Shown here piece by piece: positions 16,372 to 24,178 of a DNA stretch of 26,653 nucleotides (the first letter of the stretch is position 1; each line of letters opens with the position of its first letter). The position numbers were made by a program, and so were the translations under genes. A model generated the notes under the pieces. It was not told the DNA's origin. It made no database searches and saw only the letters and a list, made by a program, of their open reading frames with translations. Source of the DNA: Verrucomicrobiales bacterium (lineage in GTDB: Bacteria > Verrucomicrobiota > Verrucomicrobiia > Limisphaerales > J093); contig JACKPW010000040.1 in the NCBI GenBank assembly GCA_024233215.1, positions 1 to 26,653 on the forward strand, written 5' to 3'.

Positions 16372-17376
16372 TCACTCCGCCGCCGATCCGGGAGGCATCT
16401 TCTTTGCGCCCCAGGGATAGAGACCGGGGCAGCAACCGAACGTCTCGTGAAACGCCACGCTGAAGTGGCTCAGACTGTTGTAGCCCACCTCCAGCGCCGC
16501 TTCCGTCACGTTGGCCCGCCCGGTGCGAAGCAATTCCGCCGCGCGATGCATCCGCAGGTGACGGAGATACTGCGGGATGGTGAGTCCCGTCTGCCGGGAG
16601 AACGTGCGGCTCAAATGGAAGGGACTGCAGCCCACCTTCCGACCGAGTTCCTTGAGCGAAGGTGGAGAGGAGAGGTCCTGCCGCAGCACGGCGATCACCC
16701 GGCGAACGCGCTCCTCTGCCAGACGGTTCTGGCGCGTGCAGAAGTTTTCACCGGGCGCCGTCCGAAAGAAGAACTGCGCCATCAGTTCATGGGCCTTGCA
16801 GCGATACCACAACCCGAGAGCCGCGGCAGTGACGGCGGGAGAGCGAAGGCCGAGGGCGAGTTGGCGCTGTCCCGGAGTCAAAGGCTGCACCGGTCCAAGG
16901 CGGCTGGCGGCTGAATTGTCCTGCAGCACGTTGTGGATGAGGGGATGCGTGGCGGCCAGCTGCCCGGTTAGCTCGCGCTCCAGGTGCTCGCAAGCAAAGG
17001 CGACGATGACGAAGCAATGGCGGCCACCAGCCTCGCGCACGACGGTGACGTTGGTGTCACCCACATGATAGAAGCCGGTCGACAACCGGGCGTACCCGGC
17101 CTGCTCTCCGTTCGCCTCCATCCGGCCGGCCCCGTCCAGGTTCAGGCAGACCTCCACCGTGCCCGGCACAAGCTGATGGCTCAGGTCCACGGCCGCCTTG
17201 GCTGCGAATTCATACCAGGTGATGCGGAAACCCTCCCGGTCGAGTTGCCCAAAGAGATGGGATCCCGACTCCGCCGGGTGCGCCGCACCAGGCTCCACAA
17301 TAACGCGACCACCGCCGCGCCGCCTTGCGGGAAGGACGCCGTCGGCTGCCACCCTGGTAGTCTGCTTCGTCAACAC
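16372..17376 (-). CDS. AraC/XylS family transcriptional regulator
   Basis: A 334-residue regulator. The C-terminal DNA-binding domain (about 218-320) has two helix-turn-helices: SLKELGRKVGCSPFHLSRTF, then VTEAALEVGYNSLSHFSVAF followed by HETFGCCPGLYP. The N-terminal part (about 25-200) is a weakly conserved sensor region that may be cupin-like. The start is GTG at 17376 with no clear ribosome site. The gene follows the dehydratase by 73 bases on the same strand, so it may regulate the upstream glycosidase-dehydratase pair, most likely in response to a sugar or sugar acid. This link is inferred from position only. Confidence 0.9.
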   Translation of the reverse strand: MLTKQTTRVAADGVLPARRRGGGRVIVEPGAAHPAESGSHLFGQLDREGFRITWYEFAAKAAVDLSHQLVPGTVEVCLNLDGAGRMEANGEQAGYARLSTGFYHVGDTNVTVVREAGGRHCFVIVAFACEHLERELTGQLAATHPLIHNVLQDNSAASRLGPVQPLTPGQRQLALGLRSPAVTAAALGLWYRCKAHELMAQFFFRTAPGENFCTRQNRLAEERVRRVIAVLRQDLSSPPSLKELGRKVGCSPFHLSRTFSRQTGLTIPQYLRHLRMHRAAELLRTGRANVTEAALEVGYNSLSHFSVAFHETFGCCPGLYPWGAKKMPPGSAAE

Positions 17377-17449
17377 GTCTAAACTTTGGCATCAGACGAA
17401 CTGGATGAGCAAGCTCGGTTGGCACGAGGCCAGCCACGCCTGCCACGGT

Positions 17450-18745
17450 TCAAAGTGTTACCGGCCGGTGCCGTTGGATGAACTCCGGGTCGATCTCGAC
17501 CCCCGACCCAGGTCCGGTGGGCACCTTGATCCGGCCGTTGACGACCTTCAAAGGCGAGGTCTGGCACTCGAAGGGCACATGGGTCTGCAACCCCTTGAAC
17601 TCGTGATGGGCTCCGGCGTTGGGCAGAACGGACACCAGGTGGACGTTGTAGAGGAAGCCCAGCCCTCCGCCCGACATGTGGGGCACGATCGACTTACCGA
17701 AAGCCGCGGCCATCCGTCCGACTTTCACGGAGCGGATGAGTCCGCCAAAGTAGTAGCTGTCCGGCTGCACGATCTCGATGGCGTTGTTGGCCAGCAACCA
17801 CCGGAAATTCACGAAGCTGTGATCCTGTTCGCCGTTGGCAATCGGGATGTCCAAGGCGTCGGCCACTTTCCGGATGGCCTCGAAATCGTCGTACATCACG
17901 GGCTCCTCGAAATATGCGTAATTGTTCTCCTCGAGGAGCCGGCCCACGCGGATTGCCCCGTCCACATCGTAGTAGCCATTGGCGTCGGCGTAGAGTGCCA
18001 TGTCACTGCCAAAGTGCTCCCGGAGCATGGGGATGAGCCGTTCGGTCTTGCCGACGGGACCCCGGGCATGCAGGTCGGTCGTCATAAACATCAGGTAACC
18101 CACCTTGATCTTGAGAGCACGGGCATCGTATTGCGCGACGGCCCGCTTGATTAGCTCAACGGTCTCCTCCAGGGGACGCTCACGCCATTCGGTCGCGACG
18201 TACACGGCCACCTCCGGATGGTGGATCTCCCCGATCAACTCGCCCAGCGACCGGCCCGCGATGCGTCCGAGCAGATCCAGGATGGCGAACTCGATGGTGG
18301 CGAGCGGCAGGCCCAGGGCGATGCCGCTGTAGCGGAAGTTGAAACCGTAGACGAAAACCCTTTCCAGAATCAGGTCCAGATCGCGCGCATCCTTGCCCAG
18401 GAAGAACCGCCGCAGGTTCTGGAGGAAGATGGGATAGAGCGTTTCCAGCCCGGCGTGCGCCACGGAGATCCCTTCGGCGCCATCGGTGGATCGCACACGG
18501 CAGAGGTAGTGGTTCTCCCACTGCAGGAGTTCGACGCTCTCGATGATGACCGGGCTCTTGAAGAGTTCCCGCTTCAAGACGGGTTGGTCGAGGATCCCAC
18601 TCAACATCGCCTGGCGCGCCTCCGCCTCCTGCAGACGGGTATCCTTGCCCGGACCCCCAGCGCCATTCACGGCGGCGGGCAGCAGCGCAGGAGTCAGGCC
18701 GGCAAGTCCGGCGGTCGAAAGGAAGGTGCGTCGGGTGGTGGTCAT
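17450..18745 (-). CDS. Mandelate racemase-type enolase superfamily protein, Tat-exported (sugar-acid dehydratase-like)
   Basis: The 431-residue protein opens with a twin-arginine signal (MTTTRRTFLSTAGLAGL). The enolase fold is complete: KxK catalytic bases at Lys212 and Lys214; metal ligands Asp254 (DANGY), Glu280 (FEEP) and Glu306 (NGEQ); and the Asp329/His356 dyad (QPDS and VPHMSGG). This combination defines the mandelate racemase subgroup, whose members dehydrate or epimerise sugar acids such as glucarate, galactonate or uronates. The substrate cannot be called. Its ATG overlaps the stop of the glycosidase gene upstream by four bases (ATGA), so the two are co-translated. Most family members are cytoplasmic, so the Tat signal is notable. 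Confidence 0.9.
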   Translation of the reverse strand: MTTTRRTFLSTAGLAGLTPALLPAAVNGAGGPGKDTRLQEAEARQAMLSGILDQPVLKRELFKSPVIIESVELLQWENHYLCRVRSTDGAEGISVAHAGLETLYPIFLQNLRRFFLGKDARDLDLILERVFVYGFNFRYSGIALGLPLATIEFAILDLLGRIAGRSLGELIGEIHHPEVAVYVATEWRERPLEETVELIKRAVAQYDARALKIKVGYLMFMTTDLHARGPVGKTERLIPMLREHFGSDMALYADANGYYDVDGAIRVGRLLEENNYAYFEEPVMYDDFEAIRKVADALDIPIANGEQDHSFVNFRWLLANNAIEIVQPDSYYFGGLIRSVKVGRMAAAFGKSIVPHMSGGGLGFLYNVHLVSVLPNAGAHHEFKGLQTHVPFECQTSPLKVVNGRIKVPTGPGSGVEIDPEFIQRHRPVTL

Positions 18746-21435
18746 TGTCGGGTCTTATGTTGGGCGCCAAGGGACGGAATAGCGGCGAATCCACGCTGGA
18801 GGTGCACGATAAAATACGGCGTCTGCTGGTTCAGATCCGGATGGATGCGACCGTTCCCCCTCCGGTCCATCACCTCGATGAAGTACATCAAATCCCAGGC
18901 GGACACGACGTCCTGGGCTGGAACAGTGGCCTGGTAGCGGTCGCCGTCCGCCAGCGGCAACATCGGCAGGCTGCGGTAGTCCTCCTGCTGATTCACGTGG
19001 CGATAACGAAGCCGCACCCACTTAACACCTTCCGGATCACGGGCCACCGCGGTGATGCTGAGAGGTTGGCCCACCGCTGCCATGGTCACCGGTTGATGGA
19101 TGACCTCGGGTGCCGAGTCGACTTCCTCGGTCTGAACAGGCGGGAACCGTGGGGCGATCTGGACGAAGGGTTCTTGACCGGGCTCACGTTGTCTTTGTTC
19201 CAAGGCCTCCAGTCCTTTGTTCAGCAGGGCGAGTTCGTCCTTCCAATGACCGCACAGGTCGGCGCCGCTTACGCCCATCATCAGGTCGGCGGTGTAGAAA
19301 TCACCTGCTGCCTCAACGAGTTGTCGCCAGGCCTCGATGGCGCTGCGCTCATGGGCGATGGCGGCGTCGAGCGCCCGCGGATCCCCGGTTCTCTCAAACA
19401 GACGGTAGTTGACGGCGGCCGGAATGCGCCGCGAGTGAAACCGGGCCAAGTTCGACAGGATTCGCAAGTCCGTGACCGTGGACTCGAACTCCCGGTTGCG
19501 GTGTTCGCCAATCCGCCTCTCAGCCTGCGCAACCTGCTGGTCGATGTCCGCCGCGGTCTGCGCGAACCACCCGCTGTTCTCCGCAGGACGGACCTTGGCA
19601 GTCTCTCCGCCTTCGACCAGCAACCGGGCTTCCTCATCGAAGCAGACGAACAGCTGAATGTCGCTGCCCTCGGCCTTCGCATACTCAGGCAGATCACCCA
19701 ACCGCTGCTTCTCAGCCCAGCCACGGGTCATGGGGAAGGCACGATAGGGATGACAGGAGGCCACGATCCGCGGCAGGACTCCGCTGGCCAGATGAAGTCC
19801 CTTCTCGATGAAGGGGGCGGCGTCCTGGCCGAAGCGCTTTTGAAACTCCCTTTGCCATACCTCAGCGGGCGTGTCCGGGTTGTAGCCCACACGTCCGAAC
19901 ACCTGATAGAAGTACCAGTACCGCTCGAACTCATAATCGTAATAACGCCGGTCCGGGGACAGCAGGTCGAACGGCTGCGCATCGTGTGGCTGTGCTTCCA
20001 TCTTTGTACAGAGTGGCTCGTTGACTTCGAAGCCGTCTCCTGCATACAGCAGCGTGCTTGCCGCAAAACGCCGCACGTAGTCGGGATCGCCCCACAGGAG
20101 AACCCGCGCCGTGCCCCCATTCCACAACCGCCAGTGGATTCGGTAGCGCTGCGGATATCGGAGCAGGTCGGCATAACCATGGCGGCGGTCGAACTGGTTC
20201 TGCCGGTTGATGTGCGTGGGATGGAATGGCAACCCCATCTGCTCCATCCAATACTTGGTGGTGATCCGGAAGGGCACACCGGTGTCCAAGGCGGTCTGGA
20301 TGACCGAGTCGGGCAACTCCTTCGCCCGCAGATCGAGGCGGATATCCGGTGCCTTCTGTCTCATCATCACGAACACGTCCCGCCAGAACGCCTCCTGCTC
20401 GCTGCGTTTCAGCCCCGACTCATTGTGCATGCGGAACTGAATGCCATCGAGGTCGGGCACCAGCCTTACAAACTTGGCCAGGGCGGCTTTCGTGTACGGC
20501 ATAAGGTTGTCGCCGTTCAGCCCCCATACCAGCCCAGGCGTGGGCTGCTGCGTGGCCTGATCCGCTCCGGGAATCCCACCGCCCTGCACGCCGCCCCGGT
20601 AGATGTGGTCCCAGATCCCTGCGATGAACTTCAAGCCGCGGTCATGTGACATCGCGATCAACTGATTCAGTGCGGCGAGGTTCCGTTGTTGTTCCGCGGA
20701 GGTGATCCCCACCATGCGCACATCCGGATAGCCTTCCACGTCGAAGAAGTAGGGGTAGCAGGGCGCGAGGAATCCCCCGTTCTCGTAGCCGAAGATCACC
20801 ACCAGCGAGTTGAACCGGTTGCGCGCCAAGCGGTCCAAGTAGCGTGCCCAGTAGGTCTCGTCGTAGAACCGGCTTTCCCAGTAGTGACGGTTGAACGTGT
20901 ACACGGAAAGCGCCCGCTCGGGCGTGTACGGCTTCTCTTCGGTGTCGCGCACCTCGGCAAAGGGATTCGCCGCGGAGGTCGCCCAACCCACCCGATCCGC
21001 CACGTCCAGCAGGGCGTACATCAAACCGCGGGGGTCCGCACCCACCAGCAGTAACACCCGCTTGCCCTCCCGCTCCAGACGCCGGATCAGAAGTGACTCC
21101 GGCACGCTGGGAGGGAGGAGATTGAGGTCGGAAAGGAGCCGGCTTGCTTCACCTTCCCCGGAGCCAAGCCCGGCGACGACAACGATCCCGTCGCCAGCCT
21201 CTCGCCAGGATGCAGCTTGCTCGACCCTTATGCCCCGCCCGTGGAGCGCTTCGCTGAGTTCGTCCAGACCGTGTCGGATGGGGTTGGCTGCGTCCGCGTC
21301 GGCGACCAATGTGATCGGGTGAGGGAACGCACCACCGACTGCCAGCAGCGAACACGGAGTGACGACGCAAGTGATGAACCCCCTTGACAGCAATCCGCAG
21401 GTCAATGACATGCTAATTCTTGCACGGCCGGTCAT
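18742..21435 (-). CDS. Secreted alpha-glucuronidase-like glycoside hydrolase
   Basis: The 897-residue protein starting MTGRARISMSLT has an export signal, an N-terminal GH67N/GH20b-like domain (VPESLLIRRL and GADPRGLMYALLDVADRVG) and a central barrel with RHYWESRFYDETYWARYLDR, RNRFNSLVVIFGYENGG, SHDRGLKFIAGIWDHIY and GIQFRMHNESGL. Glu339 of HNESG is a candidate catalytic acid. A helical region and a C-terminal beta domain (from about 820) follow. The pattern resembles GH67/GH115-type alpha-glucuronidases that remove glucuronic acid from polysaccharides, but the exact family is not certain. The ATG at 21435 was chosen because AAAGGA sits 8 bases upstream. It overlaps the dehydratase gene by four bases. 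Confidence 0.72.
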   Translation of the reverse strand: MTGRARISMSLTCGLLSRGFITCVVTPCSLLAVGGAFPHPITLVADADAANPIRHGLDELSEALHGRGIRVEQAASWREAGDGIVVVAGLGSGEGEASRLLSDLNLLPPSVPESLLIRRLEREGKRVLLLVGADPRGLMYALLDVADRVGWATSAANPFAEVRDTEEKPYTPERALSVYTFNRHYWESRFYDETYWARYLDRLARNRFNSLVVIFGYENGGFLAPCYPYFFDVEGYPDVRMVGITSAEQQRNLAALNQLIAMSHDRGLKFIAGIWDHIYRGGVQGGGIPGADQATQQPTPGLVWGLNGDNLMPYTKAALAKFVRLVPDLDGIQFRMHNESGLKRSEQEAFWRDVFVMMRQKAPDIRLDLRAKELPDSVIQTALDTGVPFRITTKYWMEQMGLPFHPTHINRQNQFDRRHGYADLLRYPQRYRIHWRLWNGGTARVLLWGDPDYVRRFAASTLLYAGDGFEVNEPLCTKMEAQPHDAQPFDLLSPDRRYYDYEFERYWYFYQVFGRVGYNPDTPAEVWQREFQKRFGQDAAPFIEKGLHLASGVLPRIVASCHPYRAFPMTRGWAEKQRLGDLPEYAKAEGSDIQLFVCFDEEARLLVEGGETAKVRPAENSGWFAQTAADIDQQVAQAERRIGEHRNREFESTVTDLRILSNLARFHSRRIPAAVNYRLFERTGDPRALDAAIAHERSAIEAWRQLVEAAGDFYTADLMMGVSGADLCGHWKDELALLNKGLEALEQRQREPGQEPFVQIAPRFPPVQTEEVDSAPEVIHQPVTMAAVGQPLSITAVARDPEGVKWVRLRYRHVNQQEDYRSLPMLPLADGDRYQATVPAQDVVSAWDLMYFIEVMDRRGNGRIHPDLNQQTPYFIVHLQRGFAAIPSLGAQHKTRQ

Positions 21436-21443
21436 ATGGCGAT

Positions 21444-21449
21444 TCCTTT
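21444..21449 (-). promoter_or_regulatory. Ribosome binding site AAAGGA deciding the glycosidase start
   Basis: AAAGGA lies 8 bases before the ATG at 21435, the best Shine-Dalgarno match noticed in the window. It argues against the upstream extension of this frame to 21621. Confidence 0.6.
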
Positions 21450-21575
21450 GAGCGAACCAGGCATCCACAAGGTCACGCCGAACCACACCCCGCCCTCTGA
21501 AGCTCCCACCCGGGCGACCATTACGGATTGCTGTATCTCCAGCGGAGACTGGCAGGCGGTTTTCCGGGGTGCAAT

Positions 21576-21601
21576 CTCGAACCGGAAACTCGAACCGGAA
21601 A
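21576..21601. repeat. Tandem 13-base repeat (ctcgaaccggaaa x2)
   Basis: Two perfect head-to-tail copies of ctcgaaccggaaa lie in the 589-base gene-free stretch 21436-22024, between the glycosidase start and repeat copy B. The unit resembles the degenerate cctgaaacc-type repeats at 24911-24937 and near the left end of the window. Confidence 0.6.
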
Positions 21602-21802
21602 CCCCACTCGCCTGGCTGCATCCCGTTCCGTTGTGGCTACAGCCCACATAGGCCCTTTTCTCTCAGACGTCGACCAACGCCGGTTCGGGCGGAACTGGTG
21701 GTGTTCTGAATCGAGTTTCTGCCGGCCTGTGTCGTTGGCGGGCCGCGTGCCGCTCGTTCAGGTGGAGACGGTGGTCGTTCTGCTACGCAATGGGGAAGAA
21801 GA

Positions 21803-21926
21803 TGGCTCCAGAGGTAGGACTTGCACTGACATTCGGCTCTTTATCAAGTACTTACGCATGCGTTCCCGAACAACTCGGGCGTACTCTCCCACTACTTCCG
21901 GGTGCTCGCAAATACCATCTTCTGAC
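21803..21926 (+). repeat. tRNA-like dispersed repeat, copy B
   Basis: An ungapped match of 124 bases to copy A (4416-4539). It begins tggctccagaggtaggac, which on the minus strand reads as tRNA T-stem, acceptor strand and CCA. Minus-strand translation gives SEDGICEHPEVVGEYARVVR, the tail of a frame shared with copy A. After the end of the match, ttctgac occurs a second time, followed by agtcca as in copy A. The copy lies just downstream of the DUF4143 ATPase, with copy C on its other side in the same orientation. Confidence 0.78.
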
Positions 21927-22024
21927 ACCTGTTCTGACAGTCCATCAGCCAAAACCACCTCGCCACGAGAGCCCGTGCCCTCTGTCTTCGATATCGCCGA
22001 CGCGGTCGAGCGTCTTGCCGACTT

Positions 22025-23251
22025 CTACCCAAGCAGCACCTGCAACGGAACTGCCCACAGGCGGTCACCGAGCGGCAGCACCTCCCGTCCGAAGTAGGTC
22101 AGGACACCCGCCAGACACTCCGGCGTGCGCTGAACGAAATCTCGCAGTCCCTTGGCGTCGCCAGTTTCCACGCGTCCCTTGGCCTTGACCTCGATGGCGA
22201 CCACCCGGCGGCCGTGTTCGACCACGAAGTCCACTTCCTGGCGACTCTGTTCATGCCAGAAGTGGAACCGCACGCCGATCAAATGCGGCTCGAGGGCGGC
22301 CATGAGGTTTTGCAGGACGAAGTTCTCGAGCAGTGCCCCACGCAGCGGTTCGAGGGGAGTCGCGCCCAGTTCAATGACGCCCGCCAGATGGGCCGCCAGC
22401 CCGCTGTCGGCGAAATAGAGTTTCGGTGATTTGATCAACCGGGAGCTCCGATTGCCCAGAAACGGCGGCAACCGATGGATGACCATAAGCGTCTCCAGCA
22501 AGTCCAGGTGCCGCCGGACGGTTGCTTCACTCAACTTCACGTCCCGGGCCAGCCCACTGGCGTTCAGCACGTTTCCAACGCGAAGCGCGCAGAGTCGGAG
22601 CAGCCGGCGAAAGCTGGCGAGGTCTTCCACCCGACGGAGATCCCTCACATCCCGTTCCAGATAGCTGCGTTCAAAGCCGTCGAACCACAATTGCCGGTTC
22701 ACCTCGGGATTGAGTGCCACCTCGGGAAAACCACCCCGCAGAACCTCGACCTCGTCCAAGGGCGGCATCTGGACCTCGGGCCAACTGCCCTCCGTGAGGA
22801 AGCGCGCGAGCACGGGCTGTTCCTCAAGCCGGCCCATCAGTTCCCGTCGGTTCAGCGGATGCATCACCGCATAGAACGCGCGGCCTGCCAGTCTGTCGGC
22901 CACTTGCGTGAGCAGCAGCAGATTTGACGAACCGGTCAGAACGAATCTCCCCGGATGCCGGTCCTCGTCCACCGCTCGCTTCAGCGGGAGAAACAGCTCT
23001 GGCAAGCGCTGGGCCTCGTCCAATGACATCCTGGCGGCGCGGCCCAGGAACTTGTCCGGTTCGGCCCGCGCGGATTCCAACGCATCGAAGTCATCCAGCG
23101 TCGAATACACCCGACCTTCGGAGACCACTTTCTCGTTCCGCAGGAATGTGCTTTTGCCGGCCTGCCGCAGTCCGCTGATCATGGTCACTGGGGTCTGCCG
23201 GAGGGTCTGCTGCAGCAGGTGGCGCAACTCCCGATGACGATAGCCATGCAT
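22025..23251 (-). CDS. AAA ATPase with C-terminal DUF4143 (PD-(D/E)xK-like) domain
   Basis: A 408-residue protein of the common AAA_14/DUF4143 ATPase family. Walker A is GLRQAGKST (27-35) and Walker B is MSLDEAQ (Asp78, Glu79). A conserved LTGSSN sensor follows. A helical and winged-helix region carries VRRHLDLLETLMVIHRLPPF. The DUF4143 end has a nuclease-like core: Asp341 (EVDFVV), then Glu354-Val-Lys356 (AIEVKAKG). Biochemical roles are unsettled; members are often found as stand-alone accessory genes. It is bracketed by repeat copies B and C in direct orientation, hinting at movement as a cassette. It reads away from the TIR gene, so a joint operon is excluded. Confidence 0.92.
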   Translation of the reverse strand: MHGYRHRELRHLLQQTLRQTPVTMISGLRQAGKSTFLRNEKVVSEGRVYSTLDDFDALESARAEPDKFLGRAARMSLDEAQRLPELFLPLKRAVDEDRHPGRFVLTGSSNLLLLTQVADRLAGRAFYAVMHPLNRRELMGRLEEQPVLARFLTEGSWPEVQMPPLDEVEVLRGGFPEVALNPEVNRQLWFDGFERSYLERDVRDLRRVEDLASFRRLLRLCALRVGNVLNASGLARDVKLSEATVRRHLDLLETLMVIHRLPPFLGNRSSRLIKSPKLYFADSGLAAHLAGVIELGATPLEPLRGALLENFVLQNLMAALEPHLIGVRFHFWHEQSRQEVDFVVEHGRRVVAIEVKAKGRVETGDAKGLRDFVQRTPECLAGVLTYFGREVLPLGDRLWAVPLQVLLG

Positions 23252-23531
23252 GATGCGCCACTAAATGGTGGGAATCCCTTCATGTCGAGACGAATTGTGA
23301 CGACTTTGTTTCAATTGACTGGTTTGCATTGACTTGCCGATGAATTTGTCGAAAGCAACACACCAGAGGCAGGAAATCTCCCTTAACGAGGATTCACACG
23401 CACAGTAAGATACGCATCCATTCATGTGTGTAACTTACTTGCAAGCGATTGCAGAAGAGGAGTTTGAGGGCTGAAATAAGTGGAAAAGATGCAAAGCAGG
23501 AAGCGTGCCAGCACCTGCGTTTCTACTCACT

Positions 23532-23590
23532 ATTCGAGCGTACTCCCTCAGTACTCGGGTGAAAATGGCTCCAGAGGTAGGACTTGAAGT
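23532..23590 (+). repeat. tRNA-like dispersed repeat, copy C (rearranged)
   Basis: Contains attcgagcgtactc and a cgggtg, matching the inner part of copies A and B, followed by tggctccagaggtaggac at 23566-23583. The inner part therefore precedes the tRNA-like end instead of following it, as if two units were joined in tandem. A second inner-like part (ctcgcgcgtac..cattactcctgc) lies at 23709-23737. On the minus strand the segment contains TTCAAGTCC, CCTCTGG and AGCCA, the T-loop and acceptor end of a tRNA. The 5' side of the T-stem is no longer complementary. Confidence 0.62.
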
Positions 23591-23607
23591 CACAGGACCT
23601 CCAAGCA

Positions 23608-23659
23608 CCCTTTTTCGCCCAACGCTTGGGCAGCAATCGTTTCCGTCGCTGAAAAAGGG
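23608..23659 (-). other. Three-way-junction element (candidate structured RNA or recombination site)
   Basis: An outer stem CCCTTTTTC/GAAAAAGGG (9 bp) encloses two adjacent hairpins with no unpaired bases between them. GCCCAA/TTGGGC has a 3-base loop (23617-23631). AGCGACG pairs with CGATTGCT (minus strand, 23632-23650) with one bulged A and a G-U pair, closing a GAAA tetraloop. All three helices fit within 52 bases. The GNRA loop exists only when the minus strand is read, favouring a minus-strand RNA, though a DNA cruciform is also possible. It lies between the two halves of repeat copy C. No family is recognised. Confidence 0.5.
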
Positions 23660-23755
23660 GTAATCCACAAGGCCTTGCACGTCAAGATCAACCGGTTTTG
23701 GCCCCAAAACTCGCGCGTACACCGCCATTACTCCTGCACTACTCCGCCAGCACAC

Positions 23756-23778
23756 TTTCTCACACAGTTTCTCACACA
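23756..23778. repeat. Direct repeat tttctcacaca x2, period 12
   Basis: Two exact copies of tttctcacaca separated by one base, within the non-coding accessory stretch. On the minus strand they give the odd reading CEKLCEK. Confidence 0.55.
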
Positions 23779-23781
23779 CCT

Positions 23782-23805
23782 AAAACGCCCGTCTGAAGGC
23801 GGTTT
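23782..23805. terminator. Hairpin with flanking A/T runs
   Basis: AAAACGCC pairs with GGCGTTTT except for one extra G. A-runs and T-runs on each arm make it a possible bidirectional terminator upstream of the TIR gene. It adjoins the tttctcacaca repeat. Confidence 0.3.
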
Positions 23806-24178
23806 TGGGGGCATCTGTATTGTGTTTCCTTGATCTTTTGCACCTCGTCCTGACGCACCACGTCCGCTGTTCACGACAGGTCCGACATGGGATGAGGACA
23901 CTGTCTCGGACATCCAGGACGAACCCCTCGGCAGCAACCTTGCTCTCAGGGCCAACACAAGCTCTGGCACTGGGAGTGCCTGCAGACGCTGCTCAGGTCT
24001 TGCCCCCATCTCGATACAGCGGAGGGGCGAGTACATCCGCGCCTGCGATGCGGTCATTCACCCTATCCGCAAAGCCACAGGCAGTTGGGCCAATCCGCCA
24101 GACGGGATACGGCTCTCGACAATTGACTTCCGTGGCCAGACCAAGATCATCAGCCCTTCAAGCACGTGTGACGTTTGC

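Larger units (their letters stand above)
23252..24178. other. Long non-coding accessory stretch between the ATPase and the TIR gene
   Basis: These 927 bases hold repeat copy C, a nested three-way-junction structure, a near-palindrome (GTTTTGG/CCAAAAC, 23695-23710), a 12-base-period repeat and a hairpin. Up to about 23460 the DNA is AT-richer than the rest of the window. A 114-codon minus frame (23435-23779) overlaps the repeat and structure and is not believed to be a gene. From 23834 the frame of the TIR gene is already open, but it has no ATG, GTG or TTG before 24179. Confidence 0.5.

Noticed and set aside
18745..20649. 634-codon plus-strand frame opposite the glycosidase
   Set aside because: It has no recognisable domains, while the other strand has a coherent enzyme with an export signal and ribosome site.
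21803..21830. A functional tRNA gene on the minus strand
   Set aside because: Only the T-loop-to-CCA end is recognisable. The 5' half, anticodon arm and complementary T-stem are absent.
21803..23590. Annotating the ATPase region as an insertion sequence
   Set aside because: There is no transposase, no terminal inverted repeat and no target duplication. Only direct repeats bracket the gene.
23435..23779. 114-codon minus-strand frame beginning CEKLCEK
   Set aside because: It is built from a direct repeat, the three-way-junction element and repeat copy C. The peptide has no protein-like pattern of its own.
23788..23797. cccgtctgaa, resembling the neisserial DNA uptake sequence gccgtctgaa
   Set aside because: It differs by one base, occurs once, and the genome is not neisserial. 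It is part of a local hairpin.
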